DNA of 64,000 nucleotides from Shewanella benthica. GTDB lineage: Bacteria; Pseudomonadota; Gammaproteobacteria; Enterobacterales; Shewanellaceae. Shown in pieces: positions 9,249 through 20,100 of this stretch. Below the pieces are notes generated by a model that saw only the letters and a program-made list of their open reading frames with translations, searched no databases and was not told the origin of the DNA. A program made the translations under genes and the position numbers. Within the stretch, counting starts at the first letter, position 1. Each line of letters begins with the position of its first letter. The stretch spans positions 1-64,000 of the forward strand of contig JAKVHY010000023.1 of the NCBI GenBank assembly GCA_023284085.1. The letters run 5' to 3'.

Positions 9249-11489
9249 CTAATTTAATCCTAATAAGCCAAGAAAGAAGGCATATTCCTGTGCCGTATCT
9301 TGATAACGACGATAGCGACCACTCTTGCCCCCATGCCCCGCTTCCATGTCGATATGAAACAGCAGCTTATTATCATCTGTCTTATAATCCCTCAACTTAG
9401 CCACCCATTTCGCAGGCTCAAAATATTGCACCTGAGAGTCATGTAATCCCGTGGTCACCAAGAGGTGGGGATAGGCCTGCCTGGTCATTTGATCATAGGG
9501 TGAATAACTCAGCATATAATCGAAATAGACCTTCTCATTGGGGTTACCCCACTCATCATATTCATTGGTGGTTAGTGGGATGGTCTCATCGAGCATAGTC
9601 GTGACAATATCCACGAAAGGCACATGGGCTGCCACGGCAAAATACAGTTCGGGCGCCTGATTTATCACGCCCCCCATCAATAAACCACCGGCACTACCAC
9701 CAGCGGCGAGCACCTTCTTGCTATCGCCATATCCCTGAGCGACTAAAGCCTTAGTCACATCGACAAAATCATCGAAGCTGTGTTGCTTATTTAACATGCG
9801 ACCCGAGTCATACCATGGGCGACCTAGCATCTCCCCCCCCCTGACATGGGCGATGGCATATACCACGCCACGATCTAACAAGCTTATCGCCGAGCTGTCG
9901 AAGTCGGGCTCTACCGTATGACCATAAGCGCCGTAGCCATATTGATACAGAGGGTTTGACCCGTCCTTAGTGAACTTATCTTTGCGATATACCAGAGTCA
10001 CCGGCACTTTAGCTCCGTCTCGGGCCGTAATAAACAGTCTCTCGGCTTGGTAACCTTCACTATCGAAATCTCCCAGCACCTTCTCCTGCTTCAACAAGCG
10101 TCTATTCATCGACTGACTCAAGTCGTATTCATAGACAGACTCGGGCGTAGTCGGGCTAGAGTAATAGATACGCAGCTTGTCACTTAGCTGACTGGCATTA
10201 ATATCCAGCCCTACTACGTAGGCTGGATCATTAAACGTCAACTCATAGGATGCTTGCTCACCGAAGGGGCGAACTTCTATTCGGCTCACACCTTGGGTCC
10301 GGGTCTGCACGATCAGATAATCTTTTAATAGCAGAATATCTTCGATACGCGTATCTGCTGCGGCGGCTATCACTTGTTGCCACTGACTCTTATCTGAAAT
10401 CTGGCTTTCATTGGCTTTCATCAGCCTGAAATTTTCGGCCTGCCAATTCGTTAAGATGTAATACTCGTCACCTAACTTAGATACTGAGTATTCATGGCCC
10501 TCTTCTCTGGGCAATAATGGCTTAAACTGAGTTAACGGCTGGTCAGCATCGAGCACAGAGACCTGACTGGTGATGGTGCTCTCATGAAACAGTACAATAC
10601 GAGTTTCATCTAGACTCTTTCCCAGTGATATATAATAGGTATCGTCTTGCTCTTCGTATACCAGCACATCTTGAGACTGCTCGGTACCGAGTCTATGACG
10701 AAACACTTGATTCCCTAGTAAGGTCTGTGGATCTTTCTTGATATAGAACACATGTTGATTGTCATTGGCCCACACAGAACCACCATCGGTGCCATCCAGG
10801 ACATCATCGAGCAAGGCTCCGCTGTCGATGTCTTTGAAATATATCTTGTACATGCGTCTGCTGAGAGTATCTTCGCCAAACGCCAACTTAGACTCGTCAT
10901 GACTTATCGACACGCCACCTAAGCCATAGAAATCATGGCCACTGGCACGCACATTCACATCGAGTAAAACCTGTTCATGATGATGCAACTGAGACGCCAT
11001 CGGCTCCCCTTCTGACGCTGTCGATACATGCCTAGTCTGCGTCTCGGCTTCGCCACGACTGCGAACCATTACCGGATACTCGAACCCCAGCTGATAACGC
11101 CTCGAATACCAATGGCTATGCCACTTATAAGGCACACTGGACTCGTCTTTATCCAGTCGACCGATCAATTCATCGAACAGTATTTTCTGCAGCGACTCAT
11201 AGGGAGAAAATTGAGCGGTCTTGTAGCGATTCTCAGCCTCTAAATGCGCCAGTATTTGAGGATCTTTTCTCGCGTCATCCCTGAGCCAATAATAGTCATC
11301 GATCCGCTTCACTCCATGGAGATTCAGCTCAAATGGCACTTTCTTGGCTACCGGAGGAAGAAGATTATCGGCTTGTTTCATAGGTGTTTCTCTCAAGGTA
11401 TCTGTACACCCAAGCGATAGGCTTAGTATCAAGGGCACAAATAGTAAATTTAATCTGAAATCCGCAAAGGATCGACGGTATCTAGGCAT
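9249..11489 (-). CDS. Oligopeptidase B-like S9A serine peptidase with lipoprotein signal
   Basis: Prolyl-oligopeptidase-family serine peptidase with an N-terminal beta-propeller and a C-terminal alpha/beta hydrolase domain. The nucleophile Ser is in GGSAGG (about residue 599), Asp in GLHDSQV and His in EAGHGGKSG. The HVRGG oxyanion segment and the DYYWLRDD start of the propeller fit oligopeptidase B, which cuts after basic residues. ATG 11489 follows AAGGA at eight bases and begins a signal with lipobox LSLGC. The enzyme is therefore predicted to be membrane-anchored, unlike the classic cytosolic form. A run of nine G (minus strand) lies in the HVRGG codons. Confidence 0.88.
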   Translation of the reverse strand: MPRYRRSFADFRLNLLFVPLILSLSLGCTDTLRETPMKQADNLLPPVAKKVPFELNLHGVKRIDDYYWLRDDARKDPQILAHLEAENRYKTAQFSPYESLQKILFDELIGRLDKDESSVPYKWHSHWYSRRYQLGFEYPVMVRSRGEAETQTRHVSTASEGEPMASQLHHHEQVLLDVNVRASGHDFYGLGGVSISHDESKLAFGEDTLSRRMYKIYFKDIDSGALLDDVLDGTDGGSVWANDNQHVFYIKKDPQTLLGNQVFRHRLGTEQSQDVLVYEEQDDTYYISLGKSLDETRIVLFHESTITSQVSVLDADQPLTQFKPLLPREEGHEYSVSKLGDEYYILTNWQAENFRLMKANESQISDKSQWQQVIAAAADTRIEDILLLKDYLIVQTRTQGVSRIEVRPFGEQASYELTFNDPAYVVGLDINASQLSDKLRIYYSSPTTPESVYEYDLSQSMNRRLLKQEKVLGDFDSEGYQAERLFITARDGAKVPVTLVYRKDKFTKDGSNPLYQYGYGAYGHTVEPDFDSSAISLLDRGVVYAIAHVRGGEMLGRPWYDSGRMLNKQHSFDDFVDVTKALVAQGYGDSKKVLAAGGSAGGLLMGGVINQAPELYFAVAAHVPFVDIVTTMLDETIPLTTNEYDEWGNPNEKVYFDYMLSYSPYDQMTRQAYPHLLVTTGLHDSQVQYFEPAKWVAKLRDYKTDDNKLLFHIDMEAGHGGKSGRYRRYQDTAQEYAFFLGLLGLN

Positions 11490-11698
11490 CTTACACATCC
11501 TTGGTAATTGATGACTCATTTGGCACTTTCGAAATAAGATTCTAAAGAGGATACCGTCTCAGGTAAAGGGCAAGCCCCTATTCCTTACTCTTGTCATTTG
11601 CTTAAAAGAAGCGCACCATACCGACGCTCGACAGCTAAATCTTACTGGTATAGGACGAGATAACTCAGGCCTGACACCTAAGATGATGTACGAGTAAA

Positions 11699-11940
11699 TT
11701 CTCAGGGCGGGGTGTAACTCCCCACCGGCGGTGATAGTACTTGATTCGATTTAATCATCTCATTCAAGTCTTAAGCCCGCGAGCGCCCAAGCAAGCTCAT
11801 ATTGTTAAATATAAGCGGCCTGGGGTCAGCAGATCTGGTGCCTTTTACCCTATGTAAAACATTCCAGAGCCGACGGTAATGAACTTTCTACTCACAGCCT
11901 TCAGCTTAAGTAGCGAGTCTGAGTCCGGATGAGAGAGAAT
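11699..11940 (+). ncRNA. FMN riboswitch (RFN element)
   Basis: Classic RFN conserved blocks are present in order: TTCTCAGGGCGGGGTG, CCCCACCGGCGGTGAT, AGCCCGCGAGCG, GGTCAGCAGATCTGGTG, CCAGAGCCGACGG and AGTCCGGATGAGAGAGAAT. It lies about 160 bases upstream of ribB on the same strand, so flavin mononucleotide should repress ribB. The downstream segment repeats a 12-mer (CTTCAGCTTAAG) found inside the element, and could pair with it as part of the switching fold. Confidence 0.97.
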
Positions 11941-12101
11941 GTAAAGATGCAACGAGAAGCCCCACAGACATACCTTCATCGGTATCTGTCACTGCGCTTA
12001 CTCGCTTCAGCTTAAGCACCCCATTGCTTGTCAATGTCGGTGTCATTTTCTGCACGCCCTGATTCTGGAAAACCCAATGTTGTTTATTAAGGATTTAACC
12101 C

Positions 12102-12755
12102 ATGAATCAGTCACTACTCTCCCCTTTCGGCACAGCAATTGAGCGCGTCGAAGTCGCACTAGAAGCACTTAAACAAGGCCGAGGCGTTCTCGTCGTCGAT
12201 GATGAAGACAGAGAAAACGAAGGCGACCTGATCTATTCGGCAGAAATGCTAACCAATGAACAGATGGCACTGCTTATTCGTGAAGGTAGCGGCATAGTCT
12301 GCCTATGTTTAACCGACGAGCGGGTCAAGCATCTGGACTTGCCACCTATGGTCGAAGACAACTCCAGCCAATACGGTACCGCATTCACCGTCAGTATCGA
12401 GGCTAAGGTAGGCGTTACCACAGGTGTTTCAGCCGCGGATCGCGTCACCACCATCAAGGCAGCCACAGCCGATAACGCAGTCGCAGGTGATTTAGCACGC
12501 CCTGGACATGTATATCCACTACGTGCTCAGCCAGGGGGGGTAATGACCCGTCGCGGCCATACCGAAGGCACCATAGATCTCATGCAATTGGCAGGATTGA
12601 AGCCCGCTGGTGTACTGTGTGAAATAACCAATCCGGATGGCACCATGGCGAGACTGCCTGAGATCATTCAATTTGGCGCGAAGCACGATCTGCCAGTACT
12701 CACCATCGAAGATATTGTTGAATTTCGTCATGCGCTGATAGCGAAGGCAAGCTAG
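12102..12755 (+). CDS. ribB: 3,4-dihydroxy-2-butanone-4-phosphate synthase
   Basis: Converts ribulose 5-phosphate to the four-carbon precursor of riboflavin plus formate, in the cytoplasm. The signature DDEDRENEGDL at about residues 34-44 carries the acidic metal ligands. RRGHTEGTIDL and the CEITNPDGTMA block are also typical. At 217 residues it is the single-domain form, with no fused GTP cyclohydrolase II. It is monocistronic, with AAGGA before the ATG, and is controlled by the FMN riboswitch upstream. The rest of the rib pathway is not in the window. Confidence 0.97.
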   Translation: MNQSLLSPFGTAIERVEVALEALKQGRGVLVVDDEDRENEGDLIYSAEMLTNEQMALLIREGSGIVCLCLTDERVKHLDLPPMVEDNSSQYGTAFTVSIEAKVGVTTGVSAADRVTTIKAATADNAVAGDLARPGHVYPLRAQPGGVMTRRGHTEGTIDLMQLAGLKPAGVLCEITNPDGTMARLPEIIQFGAKHDLPVLTIEDIVEFRHALIAKAS

Positions 12756-13148
12756 ATTCAAATCAGTATCATTTGCCTATCTGGCTAAACAAAAATCTAT
12801 TATTCTTATTTTTGTTTAGCTATTTAGAACATTAACTAAACTCCCTTTAATGAATACATTAACCTTATAATTTATAAGGTTAAGTTGCTTCCTCCACATT
12901 TTCACCAGACAAAACCCCCTCATTAAAAACTTTGTTCGATGTAACAAAAACATAACCCCAACAAAAATAGTACGTTAGTCGACTTTTTGACGCTAATATT
13001 TTATTTCGTGACCTAGATTAGACTTTCATGAAATATGTGTGACAGTCCTAGTTAGCTATGATATTTATTCTCACCTCTTTTCGAATCAACAGGTTTCAGC
13101 GGCGATCATACAGAGATCAATGTTGAGAATTTTGCATGGAGCAGACAC
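12756..13148. other. Intergenic region with promoter for the GGDEF/EAL gene
   Basis: AT-rich, with no gene seen. It holds the inverted repeat at 12784-12820 after ribB. The last 150 bases should carry the promoter of the downstream sensor gene. I could not assign a specific regulator site. Confidence 0.5.
12784..12820 (+). terminator. Inverted repeat, likely ribB terminator
   Basis: Perfect 13-base inverted repeat GCTAAACAAAAAT / ATTTTTGTTTAGC with an 11-base loop, 28 bases after the ribB stop. The stem is AT-rich and lacks a long T-run, so termination is plausible but not certain. Confidence 0.5.
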
Positions 13149-16100
13149 ATGCCATCGGTATTAAACAGGCTAAGCCTGAAACAAAAACTCATTTTGTTTG
13201 CCACTATGCCTATGCTGCTACTCGCCCTATTGGGTTCGATAGGCATGTTGCACCTGTTTGATAAATATCGGGAGGCTCAAAGAAATACACTCTCCATCGA
13301 GGTCAGTCGTGAAGTCAGTCAACTCATCTTCGAATTACAGAGAGAGAGAGGCCTTTCTGCAGGTTATGTCAGTAGCCATGGAAGTAAGTATTTAACTGAT
13401 TTAAATCGACAAAGGAAGCTGACGGACACTCAACAGCATAAATTACTCAAGAGTCCGGCTCTGGAAGCCTTTGTACAATCTCTGAGAACCGACCACGGCC
13501 AGAATCAAATATTGAGAGAAAATCTGCAAGTCATCGAGACCAGTGGTCATAAGCTGGCCACAATACGTTTGGGCGTCGATCGACAGCAAAGTAATGAGGC
13601 ATTTCGATTTTACTCAGAATACAACCACCAGCTATTAGTACTACTTTCTCAACTAGAGATACAAACAGAGGATGCCCAGCAGACAAAAGCATACGAGGAC
13701 CTGCTCAACGTGCTCGCCATTCAGGAAGCGGCAGCAAAAGAACGTGGCTTGATGAACGGCATGCTATCGGCTCAATATCTGGACTCTAAAGCCTTTATCA
13801 TGATCAAGAGTATCCAGCATCTGCAGGCTCAAGCCATCACCCAAGCCCTGTTAACTACCGACATCCCAAACAGGATATTGCTCAGAGAAATTCTCGCCAA
13901 CAGCTCCACCCAACAAGTTCTTCGAGTCAGAGCCCAGCTAGAGTCTCAGATCCATATTATCGAACAGGCCTATAAGATCAGTAGACTATTAGGTTACGGC
14001 GGCTTGATACATGACTTTAAGAATTACCTGTTAAGGGGAGAGCAGAGATACTTAACCAGTTTTAATCGCAATTTTAACCAGCTTAAATTTAAACTCACCG
14101 AGTTAAAAAAATTAGACGGTCTGTCACCGGTAAAGCTAGCAGCCATCATTAACATAGATGAAACCATAGATGACTATCATCATCAGATAGATGAGTTGCA
14201 GCGACTCAAGCTGCAAGGTTTAAGCATCAAGGAACAAGACAGCTTAGTTCGCGTAAACGATAAGCTTATGATCGAATCACTGGCGAGCCTCCAGTATCAA
14301 GCCCCCGAGATCGACAGCAAATTTTGCTGGGAAATAACCAGCACCCCAATAGATAAGCTCCACAGCCTCAGTAATAAGCTGACAGATAAGATAGCCAGAC
14401 TCGGTTATCAACAGCAAACAGTATCCCTCAGCTACTTAGCACTAGGAATAGTAGCGGCTCTGATAAACTTGATTTTACTCTTTATCATAGGGCGAAGCAT
14501 GATCAGCAACCTCGTCGATAGCATCTCCTTAATTGCTAAGGATATGCAGAAGATGACCCTGGACCCTAGCCTTGAACTTAAGGTCCCCGTGAGAGGCAAG
14601 GATGAGATAGCCCAACTGTCCCACTCGCTTAACTTGATGCTGGAAGAGAGATGCAAGGCCAATCGACAACTCAACTTGGCCGCAGCCGTATTCGAGTACT
14701 CCTCCGAGGGAATCGTGGTCACAGATGCAGATAACCATATCGAACTGGTTAATCCCGCCTTTACTCAGATTACTGGTTATAGCTTAGAAGATGTCAAAGG
14801 CAGGAGTCCTTCAGTCTTAAATTCGAAGCAGCAAACCAGACACTTCTATGATGAGATGTGGCAATCGCTGCAGACTGAGGGGAAATGGCAAGGTGAGATT
14901 TGGAACAAGCGCAAGAATGGACAAGTCTATCCGGAATATTTAGCCATCACTGTGGTTAAGGATGATGCGGGACAGATCATTCAACATATCGGACTCTTCC
15001 TCGATATCAGTAATCGTAAACAGTACGAACAAGATATCTGGTATAAAACCCATTACGACCTGCTCACCAAGCTGCCTAATCGCTCTCTTTACACGATCAA
15101 AGTACAGCAAGAGATGATAATAGCCCAAGAGAATAATCGCCAAGTGGCGATCCTTTTTATCGATCTCGACCGTTTCAAGTATACCAATGATATTTACGGT
15201 CATGGGGTCGGTAACGAACTATTGAGACAAGTGGCTTCCAGACTCGAATCTCTGGTGAATAAGCATGATTTTGTTGCACGCCTCGGTGGCGATGAGTTCA
15301 TCATCATCTTGCCGCGGATCCGACGTCAGCATCAGGTTCAGGCAATCGCCGACAAGGTGAACGCTCGCCTCGCATCTCCGTTTGGAGTCGATGGAGATGA
15401 GTTGATGATCTCCGCCAGTATCGGCATCAGCCTGTTTCCGGAAAATGGTAGCAGTGAAGAGTTACTGACACGCAATGCCGAAACGGCCATGTATCAGGCA
15501 AAAAATGATGGCCGCAATAACTATCGTTATTACTCGTCTGAGATGAATGAGCATATGCTCGAACGCATCCAACTCGAACAACGCCTCAGGCAAGCCGTCA
15601 TTCGACAAGAGTTCTGCTTGCACTATCAGCCTATAGTGAATCTGGACGACCGTACAATCACCGGGGTCGAGGCGCTCATTCGTTGGCAAGATCCAAAATT
15701 CGGCATGATATCTCCAGATATGTTTATCCCTATCGCCGAAGAAAGCGGATTGATAGAACCTATAGGGGAGTGGGTATTACAGCAGGCATTGACCGACCTT
15801 GCCCATTGGCACAGTTTAGGATTCAAGATAAGTATGGCGATAAATGTGTCTGGCAGACAACTGCTCGGCCAGAATAAAATCAGTTTTAAATGTCTACTCA
15901 AAGCCCTACTGCAGAAAAACGATATCGAGCCCCGATATCTCCACATAGAGATAACCGAGTCAATGTTGATGGATGATACCGAACAGTGCTTGGCAGCACT
16001 GGAGTCTATCCGCTCCCTAGGCCTGGATATCTATATCGATGACTTCGGCACTGGCTACTCCTCCCTCAGCTACCTGAAACGATTCCCCATCGCCGTCATT

Positions 16101-16355
16101 AAGATAGATAAGAGCTTTGTCGACAATATGTTGGAGAGAGAATCTGATGCCAAGCTGATCAAGGCCATTGTTATGATGGGCCAGAGTCTGGAACTCAAGT
16201 TAGTCGCCGAGGGGATAGAAACCCATGCTCAGTGGCAGATGTTACAAGCTCTGGGTTGTGATTTCGGCCAAGGCTATCTATTTTCCCATCCTTTACCGGC
16301 GCAAGAACTAGAATCATATCTCCACCAGCAAGCTCTATCGAGAGCCATTTCATGA
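13149..16355 (+). CDS. NIT-HAMP-PAS-GGDEF-EAL cyclic-di-GMP signalling protein
   Basis: Membrane sensor that makes and/or degrades cyclic di-GMP. A first TM helix is at about residues 14-36. The periplasmic region has ELQRERGLSAGYV and KERGLMNGML motifs typical of NIT (nitrate/nitrite-sensing) domains. A second TM helix lies near residue 430, then HAMP, a PAS domain (about 510-630, EGIVVTDADN), GGDEF with an intact GGDEF motif (about 713), and EAL with intact EALIRW (about 841), DDFGTG and VAEGIET. Both catalytic domains look active, so net output is open. GGAG lies seven bases before the ATG. Sensing of nitrate would suit the anaerobic setting but is inferred from the domain only. Confidence 0.93.
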   Translation: MPSVLNRLSLKQKLILFATMPMLLLALLGSIGMLHLFDKYREAQRNTLSIEVSREVSQLIFELQRERGLSAGYVSSHGSKYLTDLNRQRKLTDTQQHKLLKSPALEAFVQSLRTDHGQNQILRENLQVIETSGHKLATIRLGVDRQQSNEAFRFYSEYNHQLLVLLSQLEIQTEDAQQTKAYEDLLNVLAIQEAAAKERGLMNGMLSAQYLDSKAFIMIKSIQHLQAQAITQALLTTDIPNRILLREILANSSTQQVLRVRAQLESQIHIIEQAYKISRLLGYGGLIHDFKNYLLRGEQRYLTSFNRNFNQLKFKLTELKKLDGLSPVKLAAIINIDETIDDYHHQIDELQRLKLQGLSIKEQDSLVRVNDKLMIESLASLQYQAPEIDSKFCWEITSTPIDKLHSLSNKLTDKIARLGYQQQTVSLSYLALGIVAALINLILLFIIGRSMISNLVDSISLIAKDMQKMTLDPSLELKVPVRGKDEIAQLSHSLNLMLEERCKANRQLNLAAAVFEYSSEGIVVTDADNHIELVNPAFTQITGYSLEDVKGRSPSVLNSKQQTRHFYDEMWQSLQTEGKWQGEIWNKRKNGQVYPEYLAITVVKDDAGQIIQHIGLFLDISNRKQYEQDIWYKTHYDLLTKLPNRSLYTIKVQQEMIIAQENNRQVAILFIDLDRFKYTNDIYGHGVGNELLRQVASRLESLVNKHDFVARLGGDEFIIILPRIRRQHQVQAIADKVNARLASPFGVDGDELMISASIGISLFPENGSSEELLTRNAETAMYQAKNDGRNNYRYYSSEMNEHMLERIQLEQRLRQAVIRQEFCLHYQPIVNLDDRTITGVEALIRWQDPKFGMISPDMFIPIAEESGLIEPIGEWVLQQALTDLAHWHSLGFKISMAINVSGRQLLGQNKISFKCLLKALLQKNDIEPRYLHIEITESMLMDDTEQCLAALESIRSLGLDIYIDDFGTGYSSLSYLKRFPIAVIKIDKSFVDNMLERESDAKLIKAIVMMGQSLELKLVAEGIETHAQWQMLQALGCDFGQGYLFSHPLPAQELESYLHQQALSRAIS

Positions 16356-16371
16356 CTCATAAAGTAAAAAA

Positions 16372-16396
16372 AGGAGCCGTTAAGGCTCCTATTGCT
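16372..16396. terminator. Rho-independent terminator (ferritin gene; possibly bidirectional)
   Basis: Stem AGGAGCC / GGCTCCT with a five-base loop. On the minus strand it is followed by seven T, making a strong terminator for the ferritin gene. On the plus strand a shorter T-run could stop the GGDEF/EAL transcript. Confidence 0.85.
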
Positions 16397-16409
16397 TTTT
16401 AAACACTGA

Positions 16410-16937
16410 TTAAACCACAGAGCCCGCCATCACGCTAGCCGACTCTTGGGCAGCCATCTGGGCGAGATCTTTATCGACAAAGAACAGCGCCTTGCCATCT
16501 TCTCCCACCAGACGGATCTTATCGACGATAGATTTAAACAACTTCTCCTCTTCATGCTGCTCAGAGACATACCACTGTAGGAAGTTGAACGTCGAATAAT
16601 CTTGATTAGTAAATGCGGCATGGGCCAATGCATTTATTTTAGATGTGATCATCTGTTCATGCTCGTAGGTGTATTCGAATAAGGCCAACAGCGAAGTAAA
16701 ATCGGACTGAGGCGCATCTATCGAGCCAAGCAGAGGTAAACCACCGGTTTCACTCACATAAGTAAATAGACGATGCATATGCTGCATCTCCTCATCGGCA
16801 TGAGCACGCATGAACTTAGCCGCCCCTTCGAAGCCTTTATCGTCACACCAGGCACTCATCTGCAGGTATAAATTAGAAGAGAAAAACTCGACATTTATCT
16901 GAGCGTTCAGTTGATCAATCATTGTTTGTGCCAGCAT
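16410..16937 (-). CDS. ftnA: Non-heme ferritin
   Basis: Iron-storage ferritin of 175 residues that oxidises Fe(II) and stores it as a mineral core. Ferroxidase ligands fit NVEFFSSNLYLQM (Glu), HADEEMQHMHR (Glu-x-x-His) and the later EHEQ and SEQHEEE segments. The frame runs to 17048, but ATG 16937 follows AGAGGA at five bases and gives the standard ferritin N-terminus. A Fur-like site lies further upstream, between it and the divergent RND gene. It is a single gene with its own terminator. Confidence 0.95.
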   Translation of the reverse strand: MLAQTMIDQLNAQINVEFFSSNLYLQMSAWCDDKGFEGAAKFMRAHADEEMQHMHRLFTYVSETGGLPLLGSIDAPQSDFTSLLALFEYTYEHEQMITSKINALAHAAFTNQDYSTFNFLQWYVSEQHEEEKLFKSIVDKIRLVGEDGKALFFVDKDLAQMAAQESASVMAGSVV

Positions 16938-17045
16938 TTTATTCCTCTCGACGCATATCTGGTTGGCTATCTTATATAGCGAAGCATTATCGTGAAAAAA
17001 ATAAAAAATGCAATTAAATTTACTTAAGCCATTGTTTATCAAATA

Positions 17046-17062
17046 CAAATCGTTATCATTAA
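17046..17062. promoter_or_regulatory. Putative Fur box between ferritin and RND genes
   Basis: CAAATCGTTATCATTAA resembles a Fur half-palindrome and closely matches the site upstream of the TonB receptor at 32258. It lies about 110 bases upstream of ftnA and 90 bases upstream of the divergent pump gene, so either could be iron-responsive. Confidence 0.45.
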
Positions 17063-17149
17063 GAGCTGCATTACAAAATCACAACAAACGACCTCGCAAC
17101 ATTTGCTAACCAAATCGCATAGACCTGTTAACATTCACCCCTTAATATC

Positions 17150-20100
17150 ATGGACGATAAGAATATGACCACCACTGAAGAAGAGTCACTCTCAACGACT
17201 CTCAGCGTGGCAGGAAAAACAATGAATCTGACTCGAATAAGCACCCATAATCCGGCTGGAACCTTAGTAACTCTGCTATTGATAGCGATCTTCGGCATGC
17301 TCGCCATCGCTAAGTTACCCATACAACTATTGCCCGATATTCAGCGTCCACAAATATCTGTGTATAACAACTGGCGCTCAGCCGCTCCCCAGGAGATGGA
17401 ATCTAACATCATAGAGCCCCAGGAGAATGTCTTAAGACAAGTCCCTGGCGTTATCGAGATGACTTCCAATATTTCTCAAGGATTTGGTGCCGTCTCACTG
17501 ACATTCGAAGTCGGAAATAATATGCAGGAGGCGATGATCAATGTGATCAACGCCCTTAATCAGACGCCTCCGCGTCCATTGGATGCTAACGAACCTTTCA
17601 TTAATGTCGGTGGTGGTCGTGGTGCGCCTAACCTAGCCTCCTTACTCATTCGTATGGCCCCGGATAATCCAGACACAGATTTTGGCAAGTATCAGAAGCT
17701 GATAGATGACGTGGTAGAGCCCAGACTGAGACAGATCACCGGAGTTGGATCCGTTCAGTTACAGAGCAGACAAGCAAAAGAGCTTCATATCCTGTTCGAT
17801 CCCTATCGCGCAGCGGCGCTCGGCATCACCTTAGATCAAATGCGCAGTACCCTATCCCGCGCCACCAACATCTCGGGAGGCACAGCCAATGTTGGGCGAC
17901 GTCAATATACGGTTAGATTTTTAGGTCAATATACCCCTGAAAATCTAGGCAAGCTGATAGTGACTTACAACGAAGGGCGACCCGTTTACCTCAATGAGCT
18001 TGCCGATGTCAGAGTGTCGACGGCCGAGGTACAAGGATTTACCAAACGTAATGGCTACCCGGCTTATTACATGACCCTGCAAGGCACCTTCGACGCCAAT
18101 ACTGTGACCGTACTGGATGGGGTCAACAAGGCCATTGCCGAGCTGAATGAAGGAGAGTTAAAAGACGCCGGCCTGGTCATGGATCTTTCTTTCGATGCCT
18201 CGGTGCATATCAAGCGCGCCATCCTACTGGTAAAAGGTAACTTAGCCATAGGCGTCTTGCTGGCTCTGATCATACTGTTCGCCTTCCTGCGCAGCTTTAG
18301 AGCGACCTTGATGATCGCATCGACCATTCCGGTCGCTCTGCTTATCGCATTTTTCTCGCTGGAGGCCATGGGCCGCACCCTAAACGTGATCTCCCTGGCC
18401 GGATTAGCCTTCGCCGTTGGCTTAGTACTCGACGCAGCCATCATAGTGCAGGAAAACATCGTCAGGCTGTTACAAAAAGGCGAGGCGCTAACAGATGCTA
18501 TAGCCAAGGGAACCGAGCAAGTACGAGGCGCGTTAATGGCATCGACTGTCACGACAGTTGCCATCTTCCTCCCCATACTGTTTATGCCGGGGGTAGAAGG
18601 CCAACTATTCTCCGACTTAGCCCTGACCCTCTCGGTTGCTGTGGTTTCCTCCTTTATCAGTGCCATCACCTTAATTCCCGTATTTAGCCTGCTATGGCTT
18701 AAGTTACCCGAGAAGACTCAGGCCAACAGGGATAAGCCTGATCTATGGCATAAGCTCACCCAATTAATACGTAGACTCACAGGTGATAAGAAACGTGCAG
18801 CCAGTTGGTGTGCCCTACTCATACTGGGCAGTGGCATATTAACCTTCGCCTTGATGCCTAGACCCGACTTTCTGCCTCAGGCTCGCTCTGATGGCATTTT
18901 TGCCTTCTTCTCTCTGCCACCCGGAGCCAATGTGGAAACCTTGGAAAAAGAGGTGGGTGAGGTCATCATAGAGAGGCTCAAACCCTATTACGATAAAGAG
19001 AAGGCCCCCTATATCAAGGGCTATAACTTCTCTATGTATGCGGCATTCAACGTACTGTTTATCTATCCGGAAGATCCCTCAGAAGCCGATCAGATGATCC
19101 AACTGCTCAACGAAGAGATCTTGATAGGCTTGCCAGATACACAGGCTTTCACCAACCGAGGCTCACTGCTTCAGTTTGGTTTCAACGGTGGCCGGGCAAT
19201 CAATATCGACCTTCAGGGACCGGACATGGAGGCCTTAATGGATTCGGCCGCTAAAGGAATGGATTTGATCACTAAGGCTCTTCCTGGCTCAGTGGTCCGC
19301 CCCATCCCAGGCCTATCCATGGCCCAGCCTGAGTTACAGCTTATCCCCAATGAACGCCGCCTGGCACAGGCGGGAATCGACAGGAGCCAGATAGCCAATG
19401 CCGTTCGGGCCTATACTTCCGGACTGTTTATCGGCGAATATTTCGATGGTAATGAGCGCATGGATGTTCTGCTCAAGGGGCCTAAGTGGCAATACCCGGA
19501 ACAGTTAGCGGCTACGCCGGTATACACTCAAGCCGCTGGCATTCAAACCATAGGAGAGCTCGCAACCATCAAGCGTACCGTCGGCCCGACTCAACTACAG
19601 AGAGTCAACGGCAAACGCAGTGTGAGCCTACTGATTTTCCCACCAGCAGATATGTCACTAGACGAAGCTCTGGAAATTATCAATGACAAGGCAGTCCCAG
19701 CTCTTAAGGCGACGTTACCAGACAATAGCTCGCTTAAGTTCCGTGGCAGTGCCGATAAACTCGACAGCACCATCAAGGAGATGGGCGCTAACTTCCTACT
19801 GGCGGTACTTATCTTGTTCCTCTTGATGGCAGCCATGTTTAAGTCTGCCAAGGACAGCCTGCTGGTCTTGCTATCTATGCCCTTAGCCATTTGCGGCGGC
19901 GTCGTCAGCCTGAGATTACTGAATCTGGTGAGCTTTCAGAGCCTAGATTTACTGACCATGATAGGTTTTATCATCTTACTGGGACTGGTGGTCAACAACG
20001 CCATCTTGTTAGTGGATCAGACCCGTCAAGGCACCCGAGACGGCCTGAATATCGATGATGCTATCTATCAAGCCGTCGCCACACGAGCCCGTCCGGTTTA

